From assembly GCA_031277535.1 (NCBI GenBank), contig JAITMD010000021.1, positions 124,001 to 188,000 on the forward strand: DNA of 64,000 bases. The letters run 5' to 3'. Within the stretch, counting starts at the first letter, position 1, and each line of letters starts with the position of its first letter. A program made the position numbers and the translations under genes. Source of the DNA: Flavobacteriaceae bacterium (GTDB taxonomy: Bacteria; Bacteroidota; Bacteroidia; Flavobacteriales; Flavobacteriaceae). This document shows positions 43,479 to 52,520 of the stretch, piece after piece. The notes beneath the pieces were generated by a model that did no database searches, had not been told where the DNA came from, and worked only from the letters and a program-made list of their open reading frames with translations.

Positions 43479-44375
43479 TAGATGTTTTCGCTTAAACCAA
43501 GTCAGTTTTTTACGACCAAAATAGAGTCCTAAAATGATTAATACGCCACCTATAATTTGTGGAATACCAAGTTTCTCTTCATCTAATAGCCCCCAGCAGA
43601 AAGCAATTAAAGGCATTAGTAAAGAAACAGAAGATGCAAAGGTTGCATTTGTATCTTTGATTAGTTTATAGTAGTATATATTGGCTAAAGCACTTCCAAA
43701 GAGTGCTAATAAAAATACATAACCAATTCCTTTTAGTGCTTCTGGATGCTCCATTAAGGTTTGAAAGAAACCAGAAGTAATTAAAACAATTAATGCAGGG
43801 AGTAAAAGTACTAATTCGATAAAGGCTGTCCATACTAAAGGAGGAATGTTGCCCATATATTTTTGAGTTAACAAGCCACTATAGGCATACATCATTGCAG
43901 CAATAATAAGTAATAAATGATAAAACCAATTGCCAGTTTCAGCTATTGTATCTCCTTGTGTTTGTAATAAAAGTACAACTCCAATAAAAGATAGAAGAAC
44001 TCCAATTACCTCACCTAAATGTGCTTTATATTTAAAGAAGATAGCGCCAAGTATAATAACAAATATAGACATTAAGGCATTTAGAATTCCAGCAACAGAA
44101 CTATCTAAGTGCATTTCTGCTATAGGAAATAAAAACATAGGAATAAAACTACCTACTACCGCAGTAAGAAATAACCAATGGAATCCTTTTTTTGGAAGTA
44201 ATTGAATGTGCTTTAAAGAGGTTGGTAATAAAAATAACCCTGCAAAAGTTATGCGTAATGCCCCAACTTGTATAGGGGTGAAAAAATCAAGTCCACGTTT
44301 TATCAAGATAAAAGACGATCCCCATATTAAAGAAAGAACAAAAAGGGTAAGCCAATGTTTCGGTTTAATTTCCAA
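43476..44375 (-). CDS. EamA/DMT-family transporter
   Basis: The 299-residue protein has ten predicted helices in two EamA repeats, with the starts LIWGSSFILIKRGLDFFTP and, in the second half, KYMGNIPPLVWTAFIELVLLLPAL. DMT transporters export metabolites or amino acids from the inner membrane; the substrate cannot be predicted. It is monocistronic. Confidence 0.87.
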   Translation of the reverse strand: MEIKPKHWLTLFVLSLIWGSSFILIKRGLDFFTPIQVGALRITFAGLFLLPTSLKHIQLLPKKGFHWLFLTAVVGSFIPMFLFPIAEMHLDSSVAGILNALMSIFVIILGAIFFKYKAHLGEVIGVLLSFIGVVLLLQTQGDTIAETGNWFYHLLLIIAAMMYAYSGLLTQKYMGNIPPLVWTAFIELVLLLPALIVLITSGFFQTLMEHPEALKGIGYVFLLALFGSALANIYYYKLIKDTNATFASSVSLLMPLIAFCWGLLDEEKLGIPQIIGGVLIILGLYFGRKKLTWFKRKHL

Positions 44376-44405
44376 AATAAAGTAATTGAATTAAGTGAGT
44401 AAAGA

Positions 44406-44436
44406 TAAAAAAAAGACCGCAATCACTTGCGGTCTC
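44406..44436 (-). terminator. intrinsic terminator of the GltB-like gene
   Basis: GACCGCAA-tcac-TTGCGGTC stem with a T run (eight) on the minus strand. Confidence 0.88.
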
Positions 44437-44459
44437 TTAGTTCTTATATTTTTGTAAAA

Positions 44460-46013
44460 CTATTGTTTCTTACGAGTATCTAATTGATCAAAATACATTT
44501 CTTGGAAACTTTTGTTTACTCCATGGTTAACACGTTTGTGGAAAGTCTTAGGTTCTATTTCAGAAGGCTTTTCATAACCAATAGCACTGATAAATTCACC
44601 TAATGCTTTCATTGTGTTTTTATGGAAGTTAGCTACACGCATTCTCTTATCTGTAACATCAAGTGATCTGTATAATGTTTCATCTTGTGTTGCAATACCA
44701 ACAGGACAGTGACCACTATCACATTGTAATGCTTGGATACAACCTAAAGCGAACATCATTCCACGTGCACTATAACAAGCATCTGCTCCTAAAGCCATTG
44801 TTTTAGCAATATCAAATGCCGAAATAATACGTCCTGATGCTAATAATTTGATTTTATCTCTAAGTCCGTTTTCAATTAATGTTTTGTTAGCAAATACTAA
44901 AGCATCATTTAAAGCCATACCCATATAGTCAATAAATTCTAATGGAGCAGCTCCTGTTCCTCCTTCAGCACCATCAATAGTGATAAAGTCAGGGTAGATA
45001 TTTGCTTCCATCATTGCTTTTATAATATTTGTAAATTCATCTCTACGTCCAATACAAATTTTGAAACCAACAGGTTTTCCATTTGAAAGGAATCTCAATT
45101 TACCAATAAACTGTACTAATTCTTGTGGATTAGTAAAAGCAGTATGAGCAGATGGAGAGTGAACTGTTGTATGTGGAGTAATATTTCTAATTTGAGAAAT
45201 TTCTACTGTGTTTTTTTCAGCAGGTAATAAACCTCCATGTCCTGGTTTAGCTCCTTGAGATAATTTGATTTCAATCATCTTTACTTCTGGATAGTTTGCA
45301 CGCTCTTCGAATAAAGCTTCGTCAAAGAATCCTTTAGCATCACGACAACCAAAGTATCCTGTACCAATTTGCCAAATTAAATCTCCTCCAGAACGGTGGT
45401 ATTGACTGATTCCTCCTTCTCCTGTATTGTGTGCAAATCCACCAATTTTAGCTCCTTCATTTAAAGCTGTAATTGCTTTTTTACTTAAAGCACCATAACT
45501 CATTGCACTAATGTTATAAACACTTGCACTATAAGGTTGTTTACAGTCAGATCCTCCAATAAGAGTTCTGAAATTAGTATCATCTACGTGTTTAGGGTAA
45601 ACAGAGTGTGCTGCCCATTCATATCCAATTCGGTTAGGATCATCTTGCATACCAAAAGAAACAGTTTGTTTCTCGTTTTTAGCTCTTTGGTAAACAATAG
45701 AACGCTCACGTCTATTGAATGGTTTTCCATCTAATTCACCTTCCCAAAAATATTGACGCATCTCTGGACGAATAGATTCAAACATGTATCTAAAACGAGC
45801 AAAGATTGGGTAATTTTTACGGATTGTATGTTTTGTTTGATTTAAGTCAGTAATAGCTAAGTAAGCAAGAAATCCTGAGATAAGAGTATTAATAATACCC
45901 GCCAGTGATTGATATAATGCTAATGTAACTAATGAATAAGCAAGATAGATGAATACTGCCGCAATAGTTACCTGTCCAAATGTAAATCGATTTAAAAATT
46001 TTTTGTGAAACAT
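44460..46013 (-). CDS. FMN-binding glutamate synthase-like protein, membrane anchored
   Basis: The 517-residue protein has two N-terminal membrane helices, then the FMN and iron-sulfur barrel of glutamate synthase (SVYNISAMSYGALSKKAI, EIKLSQGAKPGHGGLLP, DGAEGGTGAAPLEF). It also carries the 3Fe-4S cysteine set CIQALQCDSGHC, spaced C-x5-C-x4-C. It lacks the amidotransferase domain and has no small subunit next to it, so it is not a normal GltB. Such GltS-like stand-alone proteins are widespread; the substrate is not established. The leader contains paired structure. Confidence 0.88.
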   Translation of the reverse strand: MFHKKFLNRFTFGQVTIAAVFIYLAYSLVTLALYQSLAGIINTLISGFLAYLAITDLNQTKHTIRKNYPIFARFRYMFESIRPEMRQYFWEGELDGKPFNRRERSIVYQRAKNEKQTVSFGMQDDPNRIGYEWAAHSVYPKHVDDTNFRTLIGGSDCKQPYSASVYNISAMSYGALSKKAITALNEGAKIGGFAHNTGEGGISQYHRSGGDLIWQIGTGYFGCRDAKGFFDEALFEERANYPEVKMIEIKLSQGAKPGHGGLLPAEKNTVEISQIRNITPHTTVHSPSAHTAFTNPQELVQFIGKLRFLSNGKPVGFKICIGRRDEFTNIIKAMMEANIYPDFITIDGAEGGTGAAPLEFIDYMGMALNDALVFANKTLIENGLRDKIKLLASGRIISAFDIAKTMALGADACYSARGMMFALGCIQALQCDSGHCPVGIATQDETLYRSLDVTDKRMRVANFHKNTMKALGEFISAIGYEKPSEIEPKTFHKRVNHGVNKSFQEMYFDQLDTRKKQ

Positions 46014-46077
46014 AAAAGTGAATTTAATGTAATCGGTTTGTTGCTTAGTTTGTAATCAGGTTTTTCAATTATTTTTT

Positions 46078-46140
46078 CTCTACCCTAACACCCGTTTTTA
46101 CAGGTGATTTTCTACTTGTAAATCAATCAGTATGTTAGGT
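46078..46140 (-). promoter_or_regulatory. structured leader of the GltB-like gene
   Basis: On the minus-strand RNA, CCUAAC and GUUAGG enclose a small hairpin CACC-UGUAAAAACG-GGUG. The two stems lie within a leader of about 130 nt predicted from the TACCTTTG box at 46,153-46,160. I match it to no known riboswitch. Confidence 0.35.
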
Positions 46141-46152
46141 TTTTAAACAGAG

Positions 46153-46160
46153 CAAAGGTA
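46153..46160 (-). promoter_or_regulatory. -7 box for the GltB-like gene
   Basis: CAAAGGTA reads TACCTTTG on the minus strand; a -33 element is not clear. Confidence 0.4.
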
Positions 46161-46274
46161 GCAAAGATTTTGAATTTACCGAGTTTTTCTAATTATAATT
46201 TTGAAATTATAACCACTAAAAAATATCAATATGATAATTAATTTTGATATTAGCTATAAAAGTTTGATAATATG

Positions 46275-47567
46275 TTATTTAATCGGTTTTTTTAATGACG
46301 TAAACGCTTTATTTTTAATATGAATAATATAAGAATGGAATCTTGTAACTTGTTGAGATTTATAGATTGTTTGTGTACCTGATGATGTGTAAGCTACTAA
46401 GACAATTAAAACTAAGTATGGAATCATTGATATTCCAAACAATTCTGCTCCCATAATAGCACAAGCAACAGGCGTTTTAGTAGCACCTGCAAAAACAGCA
46501 ATAAAACCTAATGCAGCAACAAAACTAACTTCTAAAGAAAAGTATGGTGCCAAGAAACTACCTAATGTAGCACCTATGAAAAATAAAGGGGTTACTTCAC
46601 CTCCTTTAAATCCTACACCCAAGGTTAAAGCTGTAAGTAATAGCTTTAATATAAAAACTTCTCCTCCTTGATTATGAATAAATGAATCAGATAAAGTTGG
46701 TAAACCTAAACCTAAATATCTGTAATCCCCAATTAAGGTGATGATACCAATAAATACAATAGCTCCTATAAAAGGTCTAAGAGGAGGATACTTAATGTAT
46801 TTACTACTTAATAGGGCAATATGTTCTGTTGCTTTAATGAAAAGTAAGGTTGCTAACCCAAATAGAATACCTCCACCTATCAGTTGAATAAGTAGCAAAA
46901 AAGTAATATCAGGAATACTATAAACACTATAGTGACTATGCGAAATTCCCCATAGATTACAAGTTATATGAGCGATAAAGGCTACTAATACAGTAGGGAA
47001 TATAGTTTTGTAGGGTACCTGTTTAAAATGCATAAGTTCAAATGCAAATAATATACCTGCAAATGGAGTACCAAACACAGATGCAAAACCTGCACTGATT
47101 CCCATAAGTAGAATAGCTTTTCTTTCAACTTTCGTAAGTTTGATAAAAGAAGATATTTGATCCGCAATTGCACCTCCCATTTGTACTGCAGTACCTTCTC
47201 TTCCAGCAGAACCACCAAATAAATGGGTAATTAACGTTCCAAATAAAACCATAGGAGCCATTTTGAAAGGAATTGTTTTTTGTGGGGCATAGTATTCCTC
47301 TATCAAAAGATTATTTCCCTTATTTGCAGTATCGCCATAGTAATGATAATAGAGCCCAACGATGAAACCTCCTATTGGTAAAAAGTATAATAAGTATGGA
47401 TGTAAGTTTCGCAGATTAGTTACTTCAGCTAATAAATATAAGAATAGAGCAGAAGCACTACCAATAGGGATCCCTATGAATATAGCAAGTATTATCCATT
47501 TAAAAAGATACGTAAAAAAAGAATTTGTAGTAAAAAGATGTCCTTCTGATGTTTTAAAATTAATCAT
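46275..47567 (-). CDS. CLC-type channel/antiporter of the fluoride (CLC-F) branch
   Basis: The 430-residue protein has about ten to twelve membrane helices and the CLC signatures GREGTAVQMGG (after FGGSAG) and GFKGGEVTPLFFIGATLG. The GSGIPE filter segment of chloride-type CLC proteins is replaced by KGNNLLIEE, matching my memory of the GNN-type filter in fluoride/proton antiporters. This branch exports fluoride from the cytoplasm. The leader carries a fluoride riboswitch, strong independent support for the assignment. Confidence 0.88.
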   Translation of the reverse strand: MINFKTSEGHLFTTNSFFTYLFKWIILAIFIGIPIGSASALFLYLLAEVTNLRNLHPYLLYFLPIGGFIVGLYYHYYGDTANKGNNLLIEEYYAPQKTIPFKMAPMVLFGTLITHLFGGSAGREGTAVQMGGAIADQISSFIKLTKVERKAILLMGISAGFASVFGTPFAGILFAFELMHFKQVPYKTIFPTVLVAFIAHITCNLWGISHSHYSVYSIPDITFLLLIQLIGGGILFGLATLLFIKATEHIALLSSKYIKYPPLRPFIGAIVFIGIITLIGDYRYLGLGLPTLSDSFIHNQGGEVFILKLLLTALTLGVGFKGGEVTPLFFIGATLGSFLAPYFSLEVSFVAALGFIAVFAGATKTPVACAIMGAELFGISMIPYLVLIVLVAYTSSGTQTIYKSQQVTRFHSYIIHIKNKAFTSLKKPIK

Positions 47568-47607
47568 AATCTACCTGATAGGTTTATACATTAGTATTTC
47601 TATTGTT

Positions 47608-47654
47608 AGTAGACGTCATCAGCGCTTAGGCGGTTCAAGGCAGACATCATTGCC
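47608..47654 (-). promoter_or_regulatory. fluoride riboswitch (crcB motif)
   Basis: The minus-strand RNA reads GGCAAUGAUGUCUGCC, UUGAA, CCGCCUAAGCGCUGAUGACG, UCUACU. It shows P1 GGCA/UGCC, a second stem CGC-CUAA-GCG, the conserved GCUGAUGnCnnCUACU tail, and a pseudoknot GAUGUC with GACGUC that pairs over all six positions. This is the crcB (fluoride) aptamer layout. It lies about 40 nt upstream of the CLC-F start codon. Confidence 0.92.
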
Positions 47655-47668
47655 ATAAATATATAGTG

Positions 47669-47676
47669 CAAAGATA
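47669..47676 (-). promoter_or_regulatory. -7 box of the fluoride-responsive transcript
   Basis: CAAAGATA reads TATCTTTG on the minus strand; transcription would begin about 8 nt before the riboswitch P1 stem. Confidence 0.6.
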
Positions 47677-47705
47677 TAAAAAAAGCCTGATTATAAATCA
47701 GGCTT
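47677..47705 (-). terminator. intrinsic terminator of the DUF3276 gene
   Basis: AAGCCTGATT-ata-AATCAGGCTT stem with a T run on the minus strand, just before the promoter of the CLC-F gene. Confidence 0.88.
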
Positions 47706-47722
47706 TATATGAATTTAAAAGA

Positions 47723-48082
47723 TTATATATCATCAAAACTAACGTCAGTATAGCTACTTACGTTCTCATCTCTTGTATATTCCTTTTTAAAATCTTTTTG
47801 ATGTCTTTCAGAAATAACTTCCTCTCCTTTGTTTTGCAAAACGTAGTCTGTCATTTCATCTAAGATTTCTTTGAATGCACCGAAGTCTTCTTTATATAAA
47901 TAAATCTTGTGCTTTTTGAAGTGGAAAGAACCATCATCTTCAGTGAATTTTTTACTCTCTGTAATCGTAATGTAATAATCATCAGCTTTTGTAGCTCTCA
48001 CATCGAAGAAGTAAGTTCTTCTTCCTGCTCTTAATACTTTTGAGAAAATTTCCTCTTTTTCTAACATTTCGTTATCTCTCAT
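47723..48082 (-). CDS. DUF3276 / PUR-family nucleic-acid-binding protein
   Basis: The 119-residue protein has the PUR-like core EEIFSKVLRAGRRTYFFDVRATKADDYYITITESKK and HFKKHKIYLYKEDFGAFKEILDEMTDYVLQNKG, followed by a charged tail. Bacterial PUR proteins such as Borrelia BpuR bind DNA and RNA and act as regulators; the fold is a beta-sheet with a helix. It is monocistronic. Confidence 0.88.
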   Translation of the reverse strand: MRDNEMLEKEEIFSKVLRAGRRTYFFDVRATKADDYYITITESKKFTEDDGSFHFKKHKIYLYKEDFGAFKEILDEMTDYVLQNKGEEVISERHQKDFKKEYTRDENVSSYTDVSFDDI

Positions 48083-48156
48083 AATCCTTCTATCAATTAA
48101 TTGATTTGTTCATATAGCATTCAAAAGTCTAAAAAAAAACCTAATTAACCAACTAA

Positions 48157-49908
48157 TTATAAAATTTCTTTTTCACTTAATTGTTTTTGATGTAGTTCTT
48201 GATAGTATCCTTCTTCTAAAATAAGTTCTTCATGCGTCCCCTGCTGAATGATATGTCCTGCATCAAGTACTATTATTTGATCTGCATGTTTAGCGGATGA
48301 TACTCTATGGGTAACAATAATCGTTGTAATAGATTGACTGTGTGCTTGTAAGTTTTGTAATATTCGCTCTTCTGTTTCTGTATCTACAGCAGATAGTGAA
48401 TCGTCTAATAGCAAGATAGGAGCATCTTTTATTAATGCTCTTGCAATAGAAACTCGTTGCTTTTGTCCTCCGGATAACGTTAATCCTCGTTCTCCCAATA
48501 CAGTATTATATCCTTTTTCGAATTGAATAATATTGTGGTGTACAACAGCTTTTTCCGCTACTGCAATAACTTCTTCTTCTGTAGCATTCTCTTTTCCAAA
48601 TTTGATATTATTGCTGATAGTATCCGAAAATAGGAACGCATCTTGGGGTACCATTGCAATGCCTTGTCGTAAACTTTTTAAGTTACAATCTTTGATAGGA
48701 ACATTGTCAATTAATATTTGCCCTTTATCTGTATCATACATTCTTGTAATCAACGAGAGTATAGTTGATTTACCAGAACCGGTTTTTCCTAATATTGCTA
48801 ACTTCTGTCCTTTGGCTAAATGGAAACTGACATGACTTAAAGCTTGTATCCCTGTGTCTTCATATTTAAAAGAAACTTCTTTAAAAGTGATAGCCCCATT
48901 TATTTTACTTTCTGTTGGATTCGTATTGTATATTTCAGGTTTAACATCCAAGAATTCATTGATACGTTTTTGTGAAGCTTCAGCTTCTTGAATCATTGTA
49001 GATACCCATCCTAATGATGCAACAGGCCAAGTAAGCATATTGATATATAAAATAAACTGAGCAATAATACCAATATCACCAATTTGTCCATTAAAGTATA
49101 GCAATGCTCCGATTGTGATTACAATTAAATTACTTAACCCGATTAAGAAGATCATTAAAGGACCTATCAAAGAATTGGATTTAGCTAACTTTAAAGCTCT
49201 GTGTTTACTGTCAGTTGTTAGTTGTTCAAAATCTGCTTGTTTTTCTTTCTCTATTGCGTAAGCCTTAATTACTCGTATACCAGAAAATATCTCTTGTGTA
49301 AAAGTTGATAGAGCAGATAAGTTTTGTTGAAAGTTTGCACTTCTATTATTGATATCACGACTCAATTTAAAGATAAAATATCCCAAAAGAGGAAGAGGTA
49401 ATAACGAATAGAAAGTTAGTTGTGGAGAGATAAGGTACATCTGTGTTAATACTACTGCAAAACGAATCAACGTATTAATAGAGTACATAACAGCTGGTCC
49501 TACGTATTGACGTACTTTACCAACATCTTCACTAATGCGGTTCATTAAATCTCCTGTACGATTTTGTTTGTAAAAACTTTGTGTCAAAACCTCATAATGC
49601 TTAAACACTTCATTTTTTAAATCAAATTCAATATGACGAGACATAACAATTAAAGTTTGTCTCATCAAGAATGTAAGAAACCCAGCAATTAAAGTTGTGA
49701 TTAATATCCAAGTGATATTTTCAAGTAATAACTTTGTTACGGTGTCTTTGTGTAGCGTTTCTATTTTTTCTAATACACGAATAGAGTCTCCAACCAATTT
49801 AGGTGTGTATAGTGTGAAAATTTGTGCTACAATGGTAATAACCACTCCTAAAAGAAAGCGGTATTTATATTTAAAAAAATACTTATTTAGATGGCGTAGT
49901 GCACTCAT
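48157..49908 (-). CDS. ABC transporter, fused permease and ATPase
   Basis: I start at 49908 (MSALRHLNKYFFKYKYRFLL), the usual beginning of this family; the track adds 20 hydrophobic residues. The 583-residue half-transporter has six membrane helices and a nucleotide-binding domain with Walker A GKTGSGKST, signature LSGGQKQR and Walker B ILLLDDSLSAVD. It resembles the MdlB/SmdB-type multidrug exporters and is a diverged paralogue of the exporter at 877-2706. The substrate is unknown. Confidence 0.88.
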   Translation of the reverse strand: MSALRHLNKYFFKYKYRFLLGVVITIVAQIFTLYTPKLVGDSIRVLEKIETLHKDTVTKLLLENITWILITTLIAGFLTFLMRQTLIVMSRHIEFDLKNEVFKHYEVLTQSFYKQNRTGDLMNRISEDVGKVRQYVGPAVMYSINTLIRFAVVLTQMYLISPQLTFYSLLPLPLLGYFIFKLSRDINNRSANFQQNLSALSTFTQEIFSGIRVIKAYAIEKEKQADFEQLTTDSKHRALKLAKSNSLIGPLMIFLIGLSNLIVITIGALLYFNGQIGDIGIIAQFILYINMLTWPVASLGWVSTMIQEAEASQKRINEFLDVKPEIYNTNPTESKINGAITFKEVSFKYEDTGIQALSHVSFHLAKGQKLAILGKTGSGKSTILSLITRMYDTDKGQILIDNVPIKDCNLKSLRQGIAMVPQDAFLFSDTISNNIKFGKENATEEEVIAVAEKAVVHHNIIQFEKGYNTVLGERGLTLSGGQKQRVSIARALIKDAPILLLDDSLSAVDTETEERILQNLQAHSQSITTIIVTHRVSSAKHADQIIVLDAGHIIQQGTHEELILEEGYYQELHQKQLSEKEIL

Positions 49909-49981
49909 ATAAAATAATATAGTATAGATAAGTGTTTGTATAAGTGATAAAACAAGTACATGACTCATTTTATAATAGCCA

Positions 49982-49989
49982 CAAATATA
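49982..49989 (-). promoter_or_regulatory. -7 box for the 48,157 exporter
   Basis: CAAATATA reads TATATTTG on the minus strand. The transcript would start near 49,975, just before the longer track start, so this box does not by itself exclude that start. Confidence 0.45.
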
Positions 49990-50097
49990 GCTGATTATTG
50001 ACTATTAGAAATTAGAGAATCTAAATTGTTTTTTAAAATTCAAGTTAAAAAATGAAAACTCCTTGATGTATATCGTGAAATAAGAAAGATAATTTTA

Positions 50098-50105
50098 TAC
50101 ATTTG
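50098..50105 (+). promoter_or_regulatory. -7 box for the nusB operon
   Basis: TACATTTG fits TAnnTTTG and lies 47 nt before the nusB start codon. Confidence 0.5.
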
Positions 50106-50151
50106 CACTTTCAAAAATATCAGAAATAATTTTTTAAGTTCTTATAGTAGC

Positions 50152-51093
50152 ATGTTAAATCGAAGACACATTCGTATCAAGGTTATGCAGACGCTTTATG
50201 CAATGCAACAAAGTAATTCAGACCACGTTCAAGGTGGTGAAAAATTCTTAACCTATAGTATTGAAAGTATTCAAGAGTTATATCTTTTGATGCTGACAAC
50301 ATTAGTGGAGATAAAAAGAAAAGAAACGGAGTATCTTTCAATTGCCCAAAAGAAACATTTAGCTACTAAAGAGGAACGCAATCCCAACAATAAACTTATC
50401 GATAATGCTGTATTAGCTTTACTTGAAAGTTCTACATCTATTTCTTCAAAAATAGAAGAAAGAGGAATGAAGCAATGGCAAGTAAAGGATCACTATATCC
50501 AAATGTTATTAGATGAAATTAAGGAGAGTGATATTTATAAAAAATACATGAGTGCTCCTTCTTCATCTTTTGACGAAGATCGTCAGTTTGTAGTAGATAT
50601 TTTTACAGATATTATAGCTCCTAATGATAAAATTTATGAGTTTTTAGAAGATAGCCAAATGACTTGGTTAGATGATATTCCTGTAGTTAATACACTTATT
50701 CAAAAACAGCTACGTCAAGTAAAAGATTCTACAGCAGTATTCTTTGTACCAAAGGTATATAAAGATTCAGAAGATCAGGAGTTTGCTATTAATTTGTTTA
50801 GAAAAACAATCTTGAATTATTCAGAATTAGCAGAAGAATATGAAGGACGTACACCAAACTGGGATGCAGATCGTATTGCAGAAATAGATACTGTTATTTT
50901 GAGAATGGCTATTTGTGAGATGCTTAAATTTAGTTCAATTCCTGTTAAAGTTACAATAAATGAGTATTTAGAAATCGCAAAAGAATATTCTACACCAAAA
51001 AGTAGTATATTTATCAACGGTATCCTTGACAGTATTTCTAAAGACTTTGACAAAGAAGGAAAGATTACGAAAATAGGTAAGGGATTACTATAA
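50152..51093 (+). CDS. nusB: transcription antitermination factor NusB, long form
   Basis: The 313-residue protein starts MLNRRHIRIKVMQTLYAM and ends with the NusB core NWDADRIAEIDTVILRMAICEMLKFSSIPVKVTINEYLEIAKEYSTPKSSIFINGILD. Classical NusB is about 140 residues; here a long helical insertion lies between the first helix and the core. This long form is usual in Flavobacteriia. NusB with NusE/S10 binds the boxA RNA of rRNA operons. It heads an operon with a DUF1573 lipoprotein (20 nt gap) and yajC. Confidence 0.93.
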   Translation: MLNRRHIRIKVMQTLYAMQQSNSDHVQGGEKFLTYSIESIQELYLLMLTTLVEIKRKETEYLSIAQKKHLATKEERNPNNKLIDNAVLALLESSTSISSKIEERGMKQWQVKDHYIQMLLDEIKESDIYKKYMSAPSSSFDEDRQFVVDIFTDIIAPNDKIYEFLEDSQMTWLDDIPVVNTLIQKQLRQVKDSTAVFFVPKVYKDSEDQEFAINLFRKTILNYSELAEEYEGRTPNWDADRIAEIDTVILRMAICEMLKFSSIPVKVTINEYLEIAKEYSTPKSSIFINGILDSISKDFDKEGKITKIGKGLL

Positions 51094-51113
51094 CCCATTA
51101 TTAATTATAGAAT

Positions 51114-51566
51114 ATGAAAAGAATAGCTTTATTAGCGGTAGCAATTGGATTGTTATCAGTTTCTTGTAAAAACAACGATGCATCAAGTAAAATTGATGAA
51201 GCAAACGCAGAAAAAGTAGAACAATCTTCTACTGCAACAACAGGTACACCTGCAATTGAGTTTGATAAAACAGAACACGACTTTGGTAATATTGGAAATA
51301 ATGAGTCGGTTGAAACAGAATTCTCTGTTAAGAATACAGGAACAGCAGATTTAGTAATTATCAATGCAACAGCATCTTGTGGATGTACTGTACCTGAGTA
51401 TCAAAAAACACCTATTAAACCAGGAGAAACATCTAAGTTGAAAGTGCGTTTCCAAACAGGAGCAGTAGGTTCTCAACAAAAAACAGTTACTTTAACAACA
51501 AATACAGAAAAAGGAGAAGAGCTATTGACAATTAAAGCAAATGTAGCTGCTCCAGCTCAACAATAA
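51114..51566 (+). CDS. DUF1573 lipoprotein
   Basis: The 150-residue protein has a lipobox signal (KRIALLAVAIGLLSVSC) and a DUF1573 immunoglobulin-like domain: EFDKTEHDFGNIGNNESVETEFSVKNTGTADLVI, NATASCGCTVPEY, and TTNTEKGEELLTIKANV. It is one of the most common lipoproteins in Bacteroidota, placed on the cell envelope, function unknown. It sits between nusB and yajC, an order often seen in Flavobacteriia. Confidence 0.9.
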   Translation: MKRIALLAVAIGLLSVSCKNNDASSKIDEANAEKVEQSSTATTGTPAIEFDKTEHDFGNIGNNESVETEFSVKNTGTADLVIINATASCGCTVPEYQKTPIKPGETSKLKVRFQTGAVGSQQKTVTLTTNTEKGEELLTIKANVAAPAQQ

Positions 51567-51586
51567 TCTAAATTAAATATTACAAT

Positions 51587-51862
51587 ATGGAAGGTTTACA
51601 ACAGTTTTTACCGATTATTTTAATGTTTGTGGTAATCTATTTCTTAATGATTCGTCCACAACAAAAGAAAATGAAGCAAGAGAAAGAATATGAGACTAAC
51701 ATTAAAGTTGGTGATAGAATTGTTACTAAATCGGGAATTCATGGAAGAATTAATGAATTAAACGAAACAACAGTAGTTATTGAAACAATGGCTGGTAAGT
51801 TGTTAATGGAGCGTTCAGCAATCTCTATGGAAATGAGTCAAAAACTAAATGAGAAAAAATAG
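51587..51862 (+). CDS. yajC: preprotein translocase subunit YajC
   Basis: The 91-residue protein has one membrane helix (ILMFVVIYFLMIRPQQKKMKQEKEYE) and the small cytoplasmic domain VGDRIVTKSGIHGRINELNETTVVIE. YajC associates with SecDF at the inner membrane and aids secretion. It is the last gene of the nusB operon and is followed by a strong terminator. Confidence 0.95.
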   Translation: MEGLQQFLPIILMFVVIYFLMIRPQQKKMKQEKEYETNIKVGDRIVTKSGIHGRINELNETTVVIETMAGKLLMERSAISMEMSQKLNEKK

Positions 51863-51879
51863 TCTCATTACTGTATAAG

Positions 51880-51914
51880 AAAAAGCGTTATCAACAAGTG
51901 ATAACGCTTTTTTT
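51880..51914 (+). terminator. intrinsic terminator of the nusB-yajC operon
   Basis: AAAAAGCGTTATCA-acaag-TGATAACGCTTTTTTT. Confidence 0.92.
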
Positions 51915-51944
51915 ATGTCATATAGTTGCGAGTCTTACTATCAA

Positions 51945-52493
51945 TTACTTTTTGTACTTATCGTTTAAGCCTTTGTTGTCCATTATCATCGGAATAGCTT
52001 TTTCTATTCTACTTATTTTTGTCTTTTCTTGTTTCGCTTGTTCAAAGTGTTCGACGTATTCTTTTTGTTTGTAAGGAGGTAATGCATTAAAAGCATCGGA
52101 TAACACTTTGTATTTTGTAATGTAGCAATCAAATAGAGCAGATTGTACAACTGTACTTTGTATAGGAGTTAAGGTAACACCTTGCTTTTCTATAGCAATA
52201 GCTTCTTCTATATAAAGCTTCAATAGATCAGGATTTAGTTCTCCTATTGATGTAAAACGCCATTGCCTAAGTAATTTGGTTTTTCCTTCTTGTGCATTGA
52301 TCAACACATGTGCTCCGTCTTTTAGAAATACACCTTTGTAAAACCATATAGCAACATAGTTTTTAAAACCACCTACAGCAACAATTTTAGCCTTGCCCAG
52401 ACAATATACTTTTGTACCCCATTTGATTTGAGGTGTCAGTTCTGTCTGTTCAATGATTGATTCAACAAACGAAATTTCTTTGATCCATTCCAT
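51945..52493 (-). CDS. YdeI/OmpD-associated family protein (DUF1801 plus OmdA)
   Basis: The 182-residue protein combines an N-terminal DUF1801 domain (IKWGTKVYCLGKAKIVAVGGFKNYVAIWFYKG) with a C-terminal bacteriocin-protection YdeI segment (FNALPPYKQKEYVEHFEQAKQEKTKISRIEKAI). Members are linked with envelope-stress and peptide tolerance in enterobacteria. Its start codon directly follows the T run of the gap terminator, so it is the next gene after gap on the minus strand, with a weak or absent promoter of its own. Confidence 0.85.
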   Translation of the reverse strand: MEWIKEISFVESIIEQTELTPQIKWGTKVYCLGKAKIVAVGGFKNYVAIWFYKGVFLKDGAHVLINAQEGKTKLLRQWRFTSIGELNPDLLKLYIEEAIAIEKQGVTLTPIQSTVVQSALFDCYITKYKVLSDAFNALPPYKQKEYVEHFEQAKQEKTKISRIEKAIPMIMDNKGLNDKYKK

Positions 52494-52520
52494 AAAAAAA
52501 GCTATCCTGTTTCGGATAGC
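52494..52520 (-). terminator. terminator between gap and the YdeI gene
   Basis: GCTATCC-gaaaca-GGATAGC stem followed on the minus strand by seven T and then directly by the ATG of the YdeI gene. Confidence 0.8.

Noticed and set aside
46275-47567. Annotation of the CLC gene as a generic chloride channel
   Set aside because: The GNN-type filter and the upstream fluoride riboswitch favour a fluoride exporter.
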